NCBI RefSeq assembly: GCF_001654495.1
Contig: NZ_CP015849.1
Span: 1,998,501 to 2,062,500 of the forward strand
Direction: 5' to 3'
Source: Streptomyces sp. SAT1
GTDB taxonomy: Bacteria > Actinomycetota > Actinomycetes > Streptomycetales > Streptomycetaceae
Length of the DNA stretch: 64,000 nucleotides
Positions 34,602 through 43,263 of this stretch are shown here, piece by piece. Made by a program: the position numbers and the translations under genes. Under the pieces are notes generated by a model. It ran no database searches. It was given only the letters and a program-made list of their open reading frames with translations, and was not told the DNA's origin. Positions within the stretch are counted from its first letter, which is position 1; every line of letters starts with the position of its first letter.

Positions 34602-35462
34602 ATGCGGATCGGAGAACTCGCCGCGGCCGTCGGCGTCACGACGCGGACCGTGCGGCACTACCACCACCGGGGCCTGCTGCCCGAGCCGGGACGGGACACC
34701 AACGGCTACCGCCGCTACACCCTCCGCCACGCGGTCGCCCTCGCCCGCATCCGGCGGCTGACCGAACTCGGTCTGGCCCTGTCGGAGGTGCGGGACGTGC
34801 TCGCCGAGGACGCGGGGCGCGATCTCGCCGACGTACTGGAGGAGCTGGACGCCGATCTGGCACGGCAGGAGGCGGCCGTACGGGAGCGGCGGGCCCGGCT
34901 GCGGGCCCTTCTCGACGCGGGGCTGCCCGACGAGGGGCCCGTGTCGCCCGGACTCGCCGCTCTGTTCGCCGGACCGGCCGCCCCGCCGTCCGGCGGCTCG
35001 CCGATGGCCGCCAAGGACCGGGAGGTGCTCGCGTTGCTGGACACCGCGGCGGCTCCGGCGGACCGCGACCGTCTGCTGGCCGGACTGCACGAGACCCTGG
35101 GCACTCCCCGGGCGGCGGCCGGGGCGCGGGAGGCGTACGCGCTGCTCGACGACCTCGCCGACGCGGAACCGGATGATCCGCGCACCGGCCGCGCGGCCCG
35201 CGTCCTGGCGGGGCTGATCCCCGCCGCGCTGCTGCCGGAGACGGAGTTCGACCACGACGGCGCGTTCCTGCGCGCCATGTACGCGGACCTCGCGCCGGCC
35301 CAGGCGGCTGCCGTCCGCGGCGCGCTGGGCATCCTGGCCGAGGAGCGCCTGAGACGGCAGGAACGGCAGGAAGGGCAGGAACGGCAGGAACAGGAACAGC
35401 GGGAGCGGTACGGGAACGGGAAGCAGCTCCGGTCGGACAGGCCGGGTGGGGAGGGGACATGA
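34602..35462 (+). CDS. MerR family transcriptional regulator
   Basis: The 286-residue regulator begins with the MerR DNA-binding helices MRIGELAAAVGVTTRTVRHYHHRGLLPEPGR-type sequence (residues 1-32), the wing GYRRYTLRHAVALARIRRL and a coiled-coil dimerisation helix (residues 75-110). The long C-domain is unlike metal-binding MerR proteins and may bind an organic effector. The tail (residues 250-275) is a RQERQEGQERQEQEQ repeat. Its stop overlaps the next membrane-protein gene (ATGA). Confidence 0.88.
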   Translation: MRIGELAAAVGVTTRTVRHYHHRGLLPEPGRDTNGYRRYTLRHAVALARIRRLTELGLALSEVRDVLAEDAGRDLADVLEELDADLARQEAAVRERRARLRALLDAGLPDEGPVSPGLAALFAGPAAPPSGGSPMAAKDREVLALLDTAAAPADRDRLLAGLHETLGTPRAAAGAREAYALLDDLADAEPDDPRTGRAARVLAGLIPAALLPETEFDHDGAFLRAMYADLAPAQAAAVRGALGILAEERLRRQERQEGQERQEQEQRERYGNGKQLRSDRPGGEGT

Positions 35463-36031
35463 TGCGGACCACGTACGTGCTGGCGCGGCACGAGCTGCGG
35501 CTGCTGGGCAGTCTGGTGCTCTGGCTGGGGCGGCGCACCCATGGCGGCGGGGAGGGAAGGACGTTCGGGCACGCCAGGGGGCAGGGCGCCGCCATGTTCG
35601 GGCTGGCGTTCGTGTGCGTGATCGAACTGCTGTGCACCTCCGTGCTGCTGCGCGAGTGGCCCACGGCGGAACGGGTGACGCTCGTGGTGGACGTGTACAC
35701 GGTCGTCCTGGTGGTCGCCCTGCACGCCGCCTCCGCCGTCCGCCCCCATGTGCTCACCGCGGACACCCTGCGCGTCCGCCGGGCGGCCCACGTCGATCTG
35801 CGCGTGCCGCTGGACCGGATCGCCGCCGTCCGCCGCGAGACGCGCACCCCGGGGCCCCGGCAGGCGGACGGCGAACTCGACCTCGCGGTCAACGGGCAGA
35901 CCTCCGTGACCCTGGAGCTGACCGAGCCGGTGGTGCACACCACCTTCCTGGGCCGCCGCCGTCCGGTGCGCGTCGTCCGCTTCCACGCCGACGAGCCGGA
36001 CCGCCTGGTGGCCGCCGCCCGCCGAGGGTGA
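35459..36031 (+). CDS. Putative membrane protein coupled to the MerR gene
   Basis: The 190-residue protein has two hydrophobic helices near residues 46-65 and 77-95. A soluble C-domain of beta character follows (VLTADTLRVRRAAHVDLRVP, LDLAVNGQTSVTLELTEP) that recalls PH-like membrane-associated domains. It starts four bases before the MerR stop, so the two are co-translated and it may be the MerR target or partner. The family is unknown to me. Confidence 0.68.
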   Translation: MMRTTYVLARHELRLLGSLVLWLGRRTHGGGEGRTFGHARGQGAAMFGLAFVCVIELLCTSVLLREWPTAERVTLVVDVYTVVLVVALHAASAVRPHVLTADTLRVRRAAHVDLRVPLDRIAAVRRETRTPGPRQADGELDLAVNGQTSVTLELTEPVVHTTFLGRRRPVRVVRFHADEPDRLVAAARRG

Positions 36032-36103
36032 GGGCGAGGGCCCGCCCCGGGGCGTGCCGGCGTCCCCGTACGCTGGCCGGGAGCCCTACCCGAAGGAGAA
36101 CCC

Positions 36104-36895
36104 GTGCTCGTCCTGCTGCCGCCCTCCGAAGGCAAGGCCGGTTCCGGTCGTGGTGCCCCGCTGGAGCTGGAGTCGCTGTCGCTGCCGGGGCTCGCCGGGG
36201 CGCGGCGGGCCGTGCTCGACGAACTGGTGGCGCTGTGCTCGGGGGACGGCGACGCGCAGGACAAGGCGCGGGACGTGCTCGGGCTGAGCGAGGGGCTGCG
36301 GGGCGAGGTCGCCAAGAACGCGGGGCTGCGCACCGCGGGGGCGCGGCCCGCCGGGGAGATCTACACCGGTGTGCTCTACGACGCCCTCGGCCTGGCCACG
36401 CTCGACCCCGCGGCCAAGCGGCGCGCGGCCCGTTCGCTGCTGGTCTTCTCCGGGCTGTGGGGTGCGGTCCGGGTGACCGACAGGATCCCCTCCTACCGCT
36501 GCTCGATGGGGGTGAAGCTGCCCGGACTCGGTGCGCTGGGCGCGCACTGGCGCGCCCCGATGGCCGAGGTGCTGCCCGAGGCGGCCGGGAGCGGTCTGGT
36601 GCTGGACCTGCGGTCCGCCGCGTACGCCACCGCCTGGAAGCCGAAGGGTGAGGTCGCGGAGCGGACGGCGACCGTACGGGTGCTGCACGCGCCCACCCGG
36701 AAGGTGGTCAGCCACTTCAACAAGGCCACCAAGGGGCGGATCGTACGGAGTCTGCTGAGCGCGGGCGCCGCCCCGGCCGGCCCCGCCGAACTGGTGGAGG
36801 CGCTGCGGGACCTCGGTCACGAGGTGGAGGCGCGGGAGCCGGCCGGGGCGGGCCGGGCCTGGTCGCTGGACGTGCTGGTGACCGAGGTCCACTGA
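36104..36895 (+). CDS. yaaA: Peroxide stress protein YaaA family
   Basis: The 263-residue cytosolic protein has the family signatures LVLLPPSEGKAG at the N-terminus, YTGVLYDALGL near residue 90, IPSYRCSMGVKLPG near residue 135 and the helix-hairpin ending VVSHFNKATKGRIVR. E. coli YaaA binds DNA and lowers free iron under peroxide stress; the role here is inferred. GTG 36104 follows GAAGGAG closely. Confidence 0.9.
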   Translation: MLVLLPPSEGKAGSGRGAPLELESLSLPGLAGARRAVLDELVALCSGDGDAQDKARDVLGLSEGLRGEVAKNAGLRTAGARPAGEIYTGVLYDALGLATLDPAAKRRAARSLLVFSGLWGAVRVTDRIPSYRCSMGVKLPGLGALGAHWRAPMAEVLPEAAGSGLVLDLRSAAYATAWKPKGEVAERTATVRVLHAPTRKVVSHFNKATKGRIVRSLLSAGAAPAGPAELVEALRDLGHEVEAREPAGAGRAWSLDVLVTEVH

Positions 36896-36919
36896 GCCCC
36901 GCCCCGCCGTCAGTCGTTG

Positions 36920-36949
36920 CAGCATGCGCAACCTGCTTTGCGCATGCTG
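36920..36949. promoter_or_regulatory. Perfect 30-base palindrome overlapping the KDPG aldolase promoter
   Basis: CAGCATGCGCAA and TTGCGCATGCTG are exact 12-base arms around CCTGCT. TTGCGC in the right arm lies 17 bases before CAGGAT (36961-36966), a possible -35/-10 pair whose start point would fall on the aldolase ATG. A repressor bound here would block the promoter. Confidence 0.7.
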
Positions 36950-36972
36950 ATGCGGCCCGGCAGGATGGCGCC

Positions 36973-37692
36973 ATGTCCGCATCGCTGCCGTCGCTGCCGT
37001 CGCAGCCCTCGCCGTCCTCGCCGTCCTCGCTGCCGTTCCCGCCCGCCGCGCCGTCCGGGTCCACCTCCGTGCTGGACCTCGCCCCGGTCCTTCCGGTCGT
37101 CGTCCTGGAGGACCCGGCCGCCGCGGTGCCCCTCGCCCGCGCGCTGGTCTCCGGGGGGCTGCCCGCGATCGAGGTGACGCTGCGTACCCCGGCCGCGCCG
37201 GAGGCGATCGCCGCCATCGCCGCCGAGGTGCCGGACGCGGTGGTGGGCGCGGGTACGGTCGTCACGCCCGCGCAGGTCGAGCAGTGCGTGGTGGCAGGGG
37301 CCCGGTTCCTGGTCAGCCCCGGCTGGACCGACACCCTGCTGTCCGCCATGGCCGCGTCCGGACTGCCGTATATGCCCGGAGTGTCGACGACGTCGGAGGT
37401 CGTGGCGCTGCTGGAGCGCGGGGTGCGCGAGATGAAGTTCTTCCCGGCCGAGGCCGCGGGCGGCACCGCCTACCTCAGGTCGCTGGCCGGTCCGCTCCCC
37501 CAGGCCCGCTTCTGCCCGACGGGGGGCATCGGGCCCGGCACCGCGCCCGACTATCTGGCGCTGCCCAACGTCGGCTGCGTGGGCGGTAGTTGGATGGTCC
37601 CGGCGGACGCGGTCGCGGCCGGGGACTGGGCCCGTGTCGAGCGGCTGGCGCGCGAGGCGGCGGGGCTCAGCGCAGGTGGGACGTGTCGTTGA
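36973..37692 (+). CDS. eda: KDPG/KHG aldolase (2-dehydro-3-deoxyphosphogluconate aldolase)
   Basis: The 239-residue TIM-barrel aldolase splits KDPG into pyruvate and glyceraldehyde 3-phosphate. Class I aldolase residues are in place: Glu in IEVTLRTPAAPEAI, AGTVVTPAQVEQ, FLVSPG and the Schiff-base Lys in REMKFFPAEAAGG, then FCPTGGIGP for phosphate. Residues 1-32 are a Ser/Pro/Leu repeat not found in typical Eda. The ATG has no ribosome site and lies six bases after CAGGAT, so the mRNA is likely leaderless. The 3' end overlaps the convergent RNase H fusion gene by 26 bases. Confidence 0.9.
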   Translation: MSASLPSLPSQPSPSSPSSLPFPPAAPSGSTSVLDLAPVLPVVVLEDPAAAVPLARALVSGGLPAIEVTLRTPAAPEAIAAIAAEVPDAVVGAGTVVTPAQVEQCVVAGARFLVSPGWTDTLLSAMAASGLPYMPGVSTTSEVVALLERGVREMKFFPAEAAGGTAYLRSLAGPLPQARFCPTGGIGPGTAPDYLALPNVGCVGGSWMVPADAVAAGDWARVERLAREAAGLSAGGTCR

Positions 37693-39100
37693 GGAGCCGG
37701 ACGCTCGCGTTGCCGTCCGCGTAGTACGCCACCGCCGACAGGGAGGCCGCCGACAGCTCCATGCGGAACAACGACTCCGCCGGGGCGCCCAGGGCCAGCC
37801 TGACGAACGTCTTGATCGGCGTCACATGGGTGACCACCAGGACGGTGCGGCCCGCGTGGGCCGCGACCAGCCGGTCCCGGGCCGCGGCGATCCGTACGGC
37901 GGTGGCCGCGAAGCTCTCGCCCCCGCCGGTGGGTTCGGCCTCCGGCGAGGCCAGCCAGGCGTTCAGGTCGTCCTGGTGGCGTTCGCGCACCTCGCCGAAG
38001 GTGAGCCCCTCCCAGGCGCCGAAGTCGGTCTCACGCAGGTCCTCGTCCACCGTCACGGCGAGGCCGAGGCGGGCGGCGACGATCGCGGCGGTCTCCCGGG
38101 TGCGGGCCAGCGGGGAGGACACCACGGCCTGGATCGTGCCGCGCCGGGCGAGCGCCGCCGCGGCCCGCTCCGCCTGCTCCCGGCCGACGGCGGAGAGCGA
38201 GGGATCGCTGCCGCCGCTGCCGGAGAACCGCTTCTGCGGGGTCAGCGGCGTCTCACCGTGCCGCAGCAGCACCAGCGTGGCCGGCGCTCCCAGATCCGCG
38301 GGCGCCCAGCCGGGCGCGGCGACGGTCCGGGCGGCGCGCTGGTCGGCGGTGCGCTGGTCGGCCGCCCGCTGGTCGGCGGTGCGCTGGTCGGCCGCCCGCT
38401 GGTCGGCGGTGCGCTGGTCGGCCGCCCGCTGGTCGGCGGTGCGCTGGTCGGCCGCCCGCTGGTCGGCGGTGCGCTGGTCGACGGCGCGCTGATCGGCGGT
38501 GCGCTGGTCAGCCGCGCGCTTCGGATCGGGGGCGCCTCCCGCCACGGGGGTGCCTCCCGCCACGGGGGCTTCTTCCGCCGCAGGAGCTTCTTCCGTCGCG
38601 ACGGCGCTCGCGACGGTGCCCTTCGCCCGGGTGGCGGCAGCGGCGGTGGCCGCCGTCGACGCCGACGCGGGCGCGGACGACCACGGCTCGCCGCGCGCGC
38701 CCGCGTCCATCGCCTCGTTGGCCAGGCGGTCGGCGTGCTTGTTGCGTGCGCGCGGGATCCACTCGTAGGTGACCCGGCCGGGCGGGAAGACCCGGGCGGC
38801 CTCGGCCGCCAGGGGCTGGAGGTCGGGATGCTTGATCCGCCAGCGCCCCGACATCTGCTCGACCACGAGCTTGGAGTCCATCCGCACGTGCACCGCCGCC
38901 CCCGGGTCCAGGGCGTGCGCGGCGCGCAGCCCGGCCAGCAGGCCCCGGTACTCGGCGACGTTGTTGGTGACGGTGCCCAGGTACTCGGCGGCCTCCGCGA
39001 GGGGCTGGCCGTCGGACGCGTCGAACACCACCGCGCCGTAGCCCGCGGGCCCCGGGTTGCCCCGCGACCCGCCGTCCGCCTCGACGATGAACTCCCGCAC
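37667..39100 (-). CDS. Bifunctional RNase H / acid (histidine) phosphatase
   Basis: The 477-residue fusion has an N-terminal RNase H1-like domain (residues 1-135: VEADGGSRGNPGPAGYG, RMDSKLVVEQMSG, NKHADRLANEAM). The C-terminal histidine-phosphatase domain (residues about 270-477) has the RHGE motif in LLRHGETPL, ETDFGAWEGLTFGE and the second His in VVTHVTP. This fusion is known in actinobacteria, where the phosphatase acts on alpha-ribazole phosphate in cobalamin synthesis in some members. The linker is unusual: a repeated DQRTADQRAA unit, six times, encoded by a 30-base minisatellite. Confidence 0.92.
   Translation of the reverse strand: MREFIVEADGGSRGNPGPAGYGAVVFDASDGQPLAEAAEYLGTVTNNVAEYRGLLAGLRAAHALDPGAAVHVRMDSKLVVEQMSGRWRIKHPDLQPLAAEAARVFPPGRVTYEWIPRARNKHADRLANEAMDAGARGEPWSSAPASASTAATAAAATRAKGTVASAVATEEAPAAEEAPVAGGTPVAGGAPDPKRAADQRTADQRAVDQRTADQRAADQRTADQRAADQRTADQRAADQRTADQRAADQRTADQRAARTVAAPGWAPADLGAPATLVLLRHGETPLTPQKRFSGSGGSDPSLSAVGREQAERAAAALARRGTIQAVVSSPLARTRETAAIVAARLGLAVTVDEDLRETDFGAWEGLTFGEVRERHQDDLNAWLASPEAEPTGGGESFAATAVRIAAARDRLVAAHAGRTVLVVTHVTPIKTFVRLALGAPAESLFRMELSAASLSAVAYYADGNASVRLLNDTSHLR
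38341..38520. repeat. 30-base minisatellite inside the RNase H/phosphatase linker
   Basis: Four exact 30-base units (38341-38460) and two degenerate ones follow one another; each is made of two 15-base half units. Because the unit is a multiple of three, changes in copy number keep the frame and alter only linker length. Confidence 0.92.
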
Positions 39101-39140
39101 GCGCGAAGCCCTTTCCTCAGCCCTCCGGGATCCCGCCGCG

Positions 39141-39884
39141 CTACAGACCGGACTCGGCGGTGCGCACCAGGATGCGGCGGCAGTTCTCGCAGCGCACGAC
39201 CGTGTCGGCGGCGGCGCCGCGGATCTCGTTCAGCTCGGTGATGGCGAGCTCCTGGCGGCAGCCCTGGCAGGTGCGCTGGTACAGCTTGGCCGCGCCGATG
39301 CCGCCCTGCTGCTCGCGCAGCTTGTCGTACAGCTTGAGCAGGTCGGCGGGTACGGAGGCGGCGACGACCTCGCGCTCCTTGGTCACCGAGGCGGCCTCGC
39401 CGTCCAGTTCCTCGTAGGCGGCGTCGCGGCGGGCGGTGGCGTCGTCGGCCTTGGCCTGGACGGAGGAGACCCGCTCGGTCAGTTCGGCGACCCGCTCCTG
39501 CGCGGACTCGCGGCGCTCCATGACCTCCAGGACGACGTCCTCCAGATCGCCCTGGCGCTTGGCGAGCGAGGCGATCTCGCGCTGGAGGCTCTCCAGGTCC
39601 TTCGGGGAGGTGACCGCGCCGGAGTCCAGGCGCTGCTGGTCGCGGGTGGCGCGGGTGCGCACCTGGTCGACGTCCTGCTCGGCCTTGGTCTGCTCGCGGG
39701 CGCAGTCGCTCTCCTCGGTCTGCGCGGCCACGAGCAGGTCGCGCAGCTGGGTGAGGTCCTTGCCGAGCGCGTCGATCTCGGCGTGCTCGGGCAGCGACCG
39801 GCGCCGGTGCGCGAGCTGCTGGAGGCGGACGTCGAGGGCCTGGACGTCGAGGAGTCGGATCTGGTCGGCGGGCGCGGCGTTCAG
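39141..39884 (-). CDS. C4-type zinc-ribbon coiled-coil protein, likely CTG start
   Basis: The 247-residue protein is mostly a long coiled coil (residues 10-170, rich in Glu, Arg, Gln and Leu heptads), followed by a C4 zinc ribbon: CQGC near residue 205 and CENC near 231. Such proteins are widespread in actinobacteria beside Nif3 and RNase H genes; the function is not settled. The only in-frame ATG/GTG/TTG upstream of conserved sequence is GTG 39731, which would drop the first 51 residues of the coil. CTG 39884 with GGGAG seven bases upstream restores them and leaves 21 bases to the Nif3 stop. Confidence 0.85.
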   Translation of the reverse strand: MNAAPADQIRLLDVQALDVRLQQLAHRRRSLPEHAEIDALGKDLTQLRDLLVAAQTEESDCAREQTKAEQDVDQVRTRATRDQQRLDSGAVTSPKDLESLQREIASLAKRQGDLEDVVLEVMERRESAQERVAELTERVSSVQAKADDATARRDAAYEELDGEAASVTKEREVVAASVPADLLKLYDKLREQQGGIGAAKLYQRTCQGCRQELAITELNEIRGAAADTVVRCENCRRILVRTAESGL

Positions 39885-39905
39885 TTGGGGGCTCCCATGG
39901 GGTGT

Positions 39906-40745
39906 CTAGTTGTCGGTGGTGGTGGACGCCGCGTGGGCGGTCCAGGGATCGGTGACCGTCGTGGAGACATGGACCCGCAGGTCCCATCCGTGCCGGTCGG
40001 AGATCTCGTCGAGCTGGGCGGCGGCCAGCTCGCACCAGGGCCACTCGGTGGCCCAGTGCGCCGCGTCGAGCAGCGCGAGGGGGCTGTGCGCGCGGGCCTC
40101 GGAGGCCGGGTGGTGGCGCAGGTCCGCGGTGAGGAACGCGTCCACGCCCGCGGCGCGCACGGCGTCGAAGAGACTGTCGCCGCTGCCGCCGCTCACGGCG
40201 ACCGTGCGCACCTGCTGCTCCGGATCGCCGGCGACGCGGATGCCCTGCGCGGTCGCGGGCAGCCGCGCGGCGGCGCGTGCGGCCAGTTCGCGCAGGGTCA
40301 GCGGGTGGTCGAGCGCGCAGACGCGGCCCAGACCGCGGCGGCCCGCCGGGTCGTCCGGGTCCGGGACGAGGGGCCGTAGGACCCGGAGGTCCAGCGCTCC
40401 GGCGAGCGCGTCGCTGACGCCCGGGTCGGCGGTGTCCGCGTTGGTGTGGGCGACGTGCAGGGCGATGTCGTTCTTGATGAGGGTGTGCACGACGCGGCCC
40501 TTGAAGGTGGAGGCCGCCACCGTCGTCGTACCGCGCAGATAGAGCGGGTGGTGGGTGACGAGCAGGTCGGCGCCGAGCCGCACCGCCTCGTCGACGGTCT
40601 CGCGGACCGGGTCGACGGCGAACAGGACCCGGCCGACCTGCTGGTCCGGGTCACCGGCGACGGTGCCGACCGCGTCCCAGGACTCGGCCCGCTCGGGCGG
40701 CCACAGGGCTTCCAGCGCGGCGATGACTTCAGACAGACGGGGCAC
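39906..40745 (-). CDS. Nif3-like dinuclear metal centre protein
   Basis: The 279-residue protein of the Nif3/YbgI family forms toroidal hexamers with a two-metal site. Ligand blocks are visible: VTHHPLYLRG near residue 70, VAHTNADTADPG near residue 105 and the late HWATEW block (residue 245 region). GTG 40745 fits the family start (PRLSEVIAALEALWPP). A longer frame exists upstream but is Arg-rich and unlike the family. It is first in the Nif3 / zinc-ribbon / RNase H-phosphatase operon; the closeness of stops and starts indicates co-transcription. Confidence 0.9.
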   Translation of the reverse strand: MPRLSEVIAALEALWPPERAESWDAVGTVAGDPDQQVGRVLFAVDPVRETVDEAVRLGADLLVTHHPLYLRGTTTVAASTFKGRVVHTLIKNDIALHVAHTNADTADPGVSDALAGALDLRVLRPLVPDPDDPAGRRGLGRVCALDHPLTLRELAARAAARLPATAQGIRVAGDPEQQVRTVAVSGGSGDSLFDAVRAAGVDAFLTADLRHHPASEARAHSPLALLDAAHWATEWPWCELAAAQLDEISDRHGWDLRVHVSTTVTDPWTAHAASTTTDN

Positions 40746-40987
40746 GGGTGCAAGGCTACCTGGGTGTTCGGCGCGGCTGAACCGGTGCCGTCGCCCGGGG
40801 ACGGCCGTCCCGGCGCCGGACTCGTCCGGTGGTGCCTTCGCACAGAGGTTTCGTTTTCCGCCAGCACAAACGTTCCGCTTTTCTCCGGCGAATCGTTCCT
40901 GGGCCACCCGTATGTGTGAAGCCTCCGCCCGCCGGGCCACCGCCTGTGCGTACGAAAACTAGCGTCCTCGCAGGAGGTGACCGAATA

Positions 40988-43159
40988 ATGACAGTCTGTG
41001 CCTCTCCGGGGCCCTCGGCCGCACGTGAACAGGAGGGCGCCCCAGCCCCGCCGCGAGCGGCCGCCGAGGACGGCGCGACGCCCGCGGCGCCCTGCGCGAT
41101 CACGGTGGACGGCGCCTACGCGGCCCGGCTCACCCGCGGTGGCGGCTCCTGGTATCCGGAGCGCTGGACGCTGGACGGTCCCGAGCCGTACGCCGTGCCG
41201 CTGCCCGCCGAACGGCCCGAGGAGCCCGGGACCGAGGTGCAGCCGATGGGCGACGGCCGGGTCCTGGTACGGCGGCTGGTGGCCGGCCGGCACACCTTCT
41301 CGCTGCTCTACCCGGCGGGCTCCGGCACCGGCGAGCTGTCCCTGGGCGCGGTCGAGTGCCCCGACCGCACCCGGCTGCGGCTGCTGCCCTGCGCGCCCGG
41401 CGGCGAGCGGGCGTACGCCCTCGCCGTGGGCCCGCTCACCTCGGCGGTGTGGCTGGTGGCGGGCGCCGGTATCGGCCCCGAGCTGCTGGCCGAGGTGCCC
41501 GGCCGCTGCTCGGGCGGGGTCTGGCTGGACCGCTCCGGGCGGCTGCTGGCCCTGGACCGGTGGGACGGCGGGCGCACCAAGACGGTCGTGGTGGACCTCG
41601 TCGGCGGCGAGGTGACCCCGCTGCTCCAGATCGCCCCGCACAGCGACGACCGGCTGCTGCTCGCCGACCCCGACAGCGGGCTGCTGCTGATCCGCTCGGA
41701 CGCCCCCTCCCCCGGGCGGGCCCGGCTGGGCTGGGGCGTGCTCGGCAGCACCCTGCCGGTGCGCTTCCCGAGCGGCCTGGAGGTGCCGGACTGCGCGGTG
41801 ACGCCGTTCGCGGTCCAGGCGGGCCAGGTGCTGACCCCGGAGCAGTGCGCGGTGGCGCTGCGCTACGAGGGCGCGTACGGCAGCTGGATCGGCGTGTGGC
41901 GGCCCGCCGAGCGGCGCGTACGCCATCTGCCCGCGCCCGAGGGGTGGCTGCCCGGCGCCGGGGTCTGGACCGGCGACGGCGCCCTGCGGCTGCCGTTCAG
42001 CACGGGCGCGGTGCCGTGCGGGGTGGCCCGGTGGACGGCGCCGGGCCGGGACCCGGGGCGCGAGGCGGGCAGCCCCCGGGCGGCGCTTCCGGCGGTCCGC
42101 GCGCCCCGCTGGGTACCGGTCCGGCGGGCTCTGGCGCTGCCGTCGCCGGCCGGTGCGCCGGACGGCGGGCCGGGCGTGGGGCCGGGCACGGGACCGGGCG
42201 CAGGACCAGGCACGGGACCGGGCGCAGTACCAGGCACGGGACCGGGCGCAGGACCAGGCACGGGACCGGGCGCAGGACCAGGCGCAGGACCAGGCACGGG
42301 ACCGGGCGCAGGACCATGCACGGGACCGGGCGCAGGACCATGCACGGGGCCAGGCGCAGGACCGGACACGGGGCCGGGCGCAGGGCCGGGCGCGGAGCTG
42401 GCGGTACCGGCGGTCCGGCCGGGCGCGGCACCGGACGGCGGGGCCGGTGCGGGGAGACCTCGCGTCAGGCCGTACGGGCCCTACGGGGGGCCGCCCGGCG
42501 CGGGGCTCCAGGAGCAGCCGGTCGCGCGGCCGTACCCCCAGCCCGGTCCGCGCCCGGGGCCGTACGCCCCGCCGGGCCCGATGCCGTACGGGCAGCAGGC
42601 ACCGCGGCCGCAGGGACTGCCCGGCGAGGGGCCGCTCACGGGACCCCGCCAGGGCGAGAGGCCGTACGGAGGGCCCGGCGCCGGGCCCCGCCGGAGTCCC
42701 GCCCGGCCTCACCCGCGTCCCGCCGCAGCGGCGTCCCCCCGGCCGGACGCCCCGGCCGCCCCCGCGCCCGCGCACGCCTCCCCCCGCGCCCCTGGCACCG
42801 GAGGCCCCGGCACCCCCGCCGGTCCCCAACCCACCCACTCCTCCCCCGGTTTCCTCGTCCCGGCCGCCTTCCGGCTTCTCGCGCCCGGCCGCTCCCCGCA
42901 CCCCGCACCGGACCTCGCCCCGGCCCCCGCGCGGGCCCCGGGACCGCAGCCCGCACCGGCCGAAACAGCCGAACCGGCGGCGGAAGCGGCCGCTTGTCCG
43001 GAGACGGAACCGGCGGCGGAACCGGCGGCTGGTCCGGCGGCGGAACCGGCGGAATCCGACCCTCCGTCACCCGTCGTTCCCCGCCCCGTCACCCTTCAAC
43101 AAGCCGCGCGTACCGGCCGGATGACAGGGCCGGTCACGGGACGTATGGCGAGCAGGTAA
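40988..43159 (+). CDS. Large protein with predicted beta-propeller and Gly/Pro-repeat tail
   Basis: The 723-residue product starts at ATG 40988, preceded by AGGAGGTGA, the full complement of the 16S rRNA tail. Residues 1-380 contain repeated beta-strand blocks (LLPCAPGGERAYALAVG, GGVWLDRSGRLLALDRWDGG, DDRLLLADPDSGLLLI, SWIGVWRPAERRVRHL) of a beta-propeller kind. Residues 390-480 are GPGTGPGA-type repeats with two or three Cys, and the rest is Pro/Ala/Arg/Tyr-rich low complexity ending in Glu/Ala/Pro. There is no signal peptide. I do not recognise the function; a scaffold or regulatory role is a guess. Confidence 0.7.
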   Translation: MTVCASPGPSAAREQEGAPAPPRAAAEDGATPAAPCAITVDGAYAARLTRGGGSWYPERWTLDGPEPYAVPLPAERPEEPGTEVQPMGDGRVLVRRLVAGRHTFSLLYPAGSGTGELSLGAVECPDRTRLRLLPCAPGGERAYALAVGPLTSAVWLVAGAGIGPELLAEVPGRCSGGVWLDRSGRLLALDRWDGGRTKTVVVDLVGGEVTPLLQIAPHSDDRLLLADPDSGLLLIRSDAPSPGRARLGWGVLGSTLPVRFPSGLEVPDCAVTPFAVQAGQVLTPEQCAVALRYEGAYGSWIGVWRPAERRVRHLPAPEGWLPGAGVWTGDGALRLPFSTGAVPCGVARWTAPGRDPGREAGSPRAALPAVRAPRWVPVRRALALPSPAGAPDGGPGVGPGTGPGAGPGTGPGAVPGTGPGAGPGTGPGAGPGAGPGTGPGAGPCTGPGAGPCTGPGAGPDTGPGAGPGAELAVPAVRPGAAPDGGAGAGRPRVRPYGPYGGPPGAGLQEQPVARPYPQPGPRPGPYAPPGPMPYGQQAPRPQGLPGEGPLTGPRQGERPYGGPGAGPRRSPARPHPRPAAAASPRPDAPAAPAPAHASPRAPGTGGPGTPAGPQPTHSSPGFLVPAAFRLLAPGRSPHPAPDLAPAPARAPGPQPAPAETAEPAAEAAACPETEPAAEPAAGPAAEPAESDPPSPVVPRPVTLQQAARTGRMTGPVTGRMASR
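42172..42395. repeat. 12/24-base repeat encoding GPGTGPGA units
   Basis: Units of about 24 bases, made of two 12-base halves (GGACCGGGCGCA and GGACCAGGCACG types), run in frame for about 224 bases within the propeller protein gene. Point differences between units suggest old and recent expansions. Confidence 0.85.
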
Positions 43160-43263
43160 CGGAATCGTGCCGGTTGGCGTGGCCGCCTGGATTTCGCCCG
43201 AGGTGTGCCGGTTAAACTCGCCCGGCTGTACGAAAGATGATGTTGACGGGGTGAGTTTTTCCG

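Noticed and set aside
42172-42395. CRISPR-like array in the regular repeats of the propeller gene
   Set aside because: Units are 12 or 24 bases without unique spacers and lie in frame inside one protein gene.
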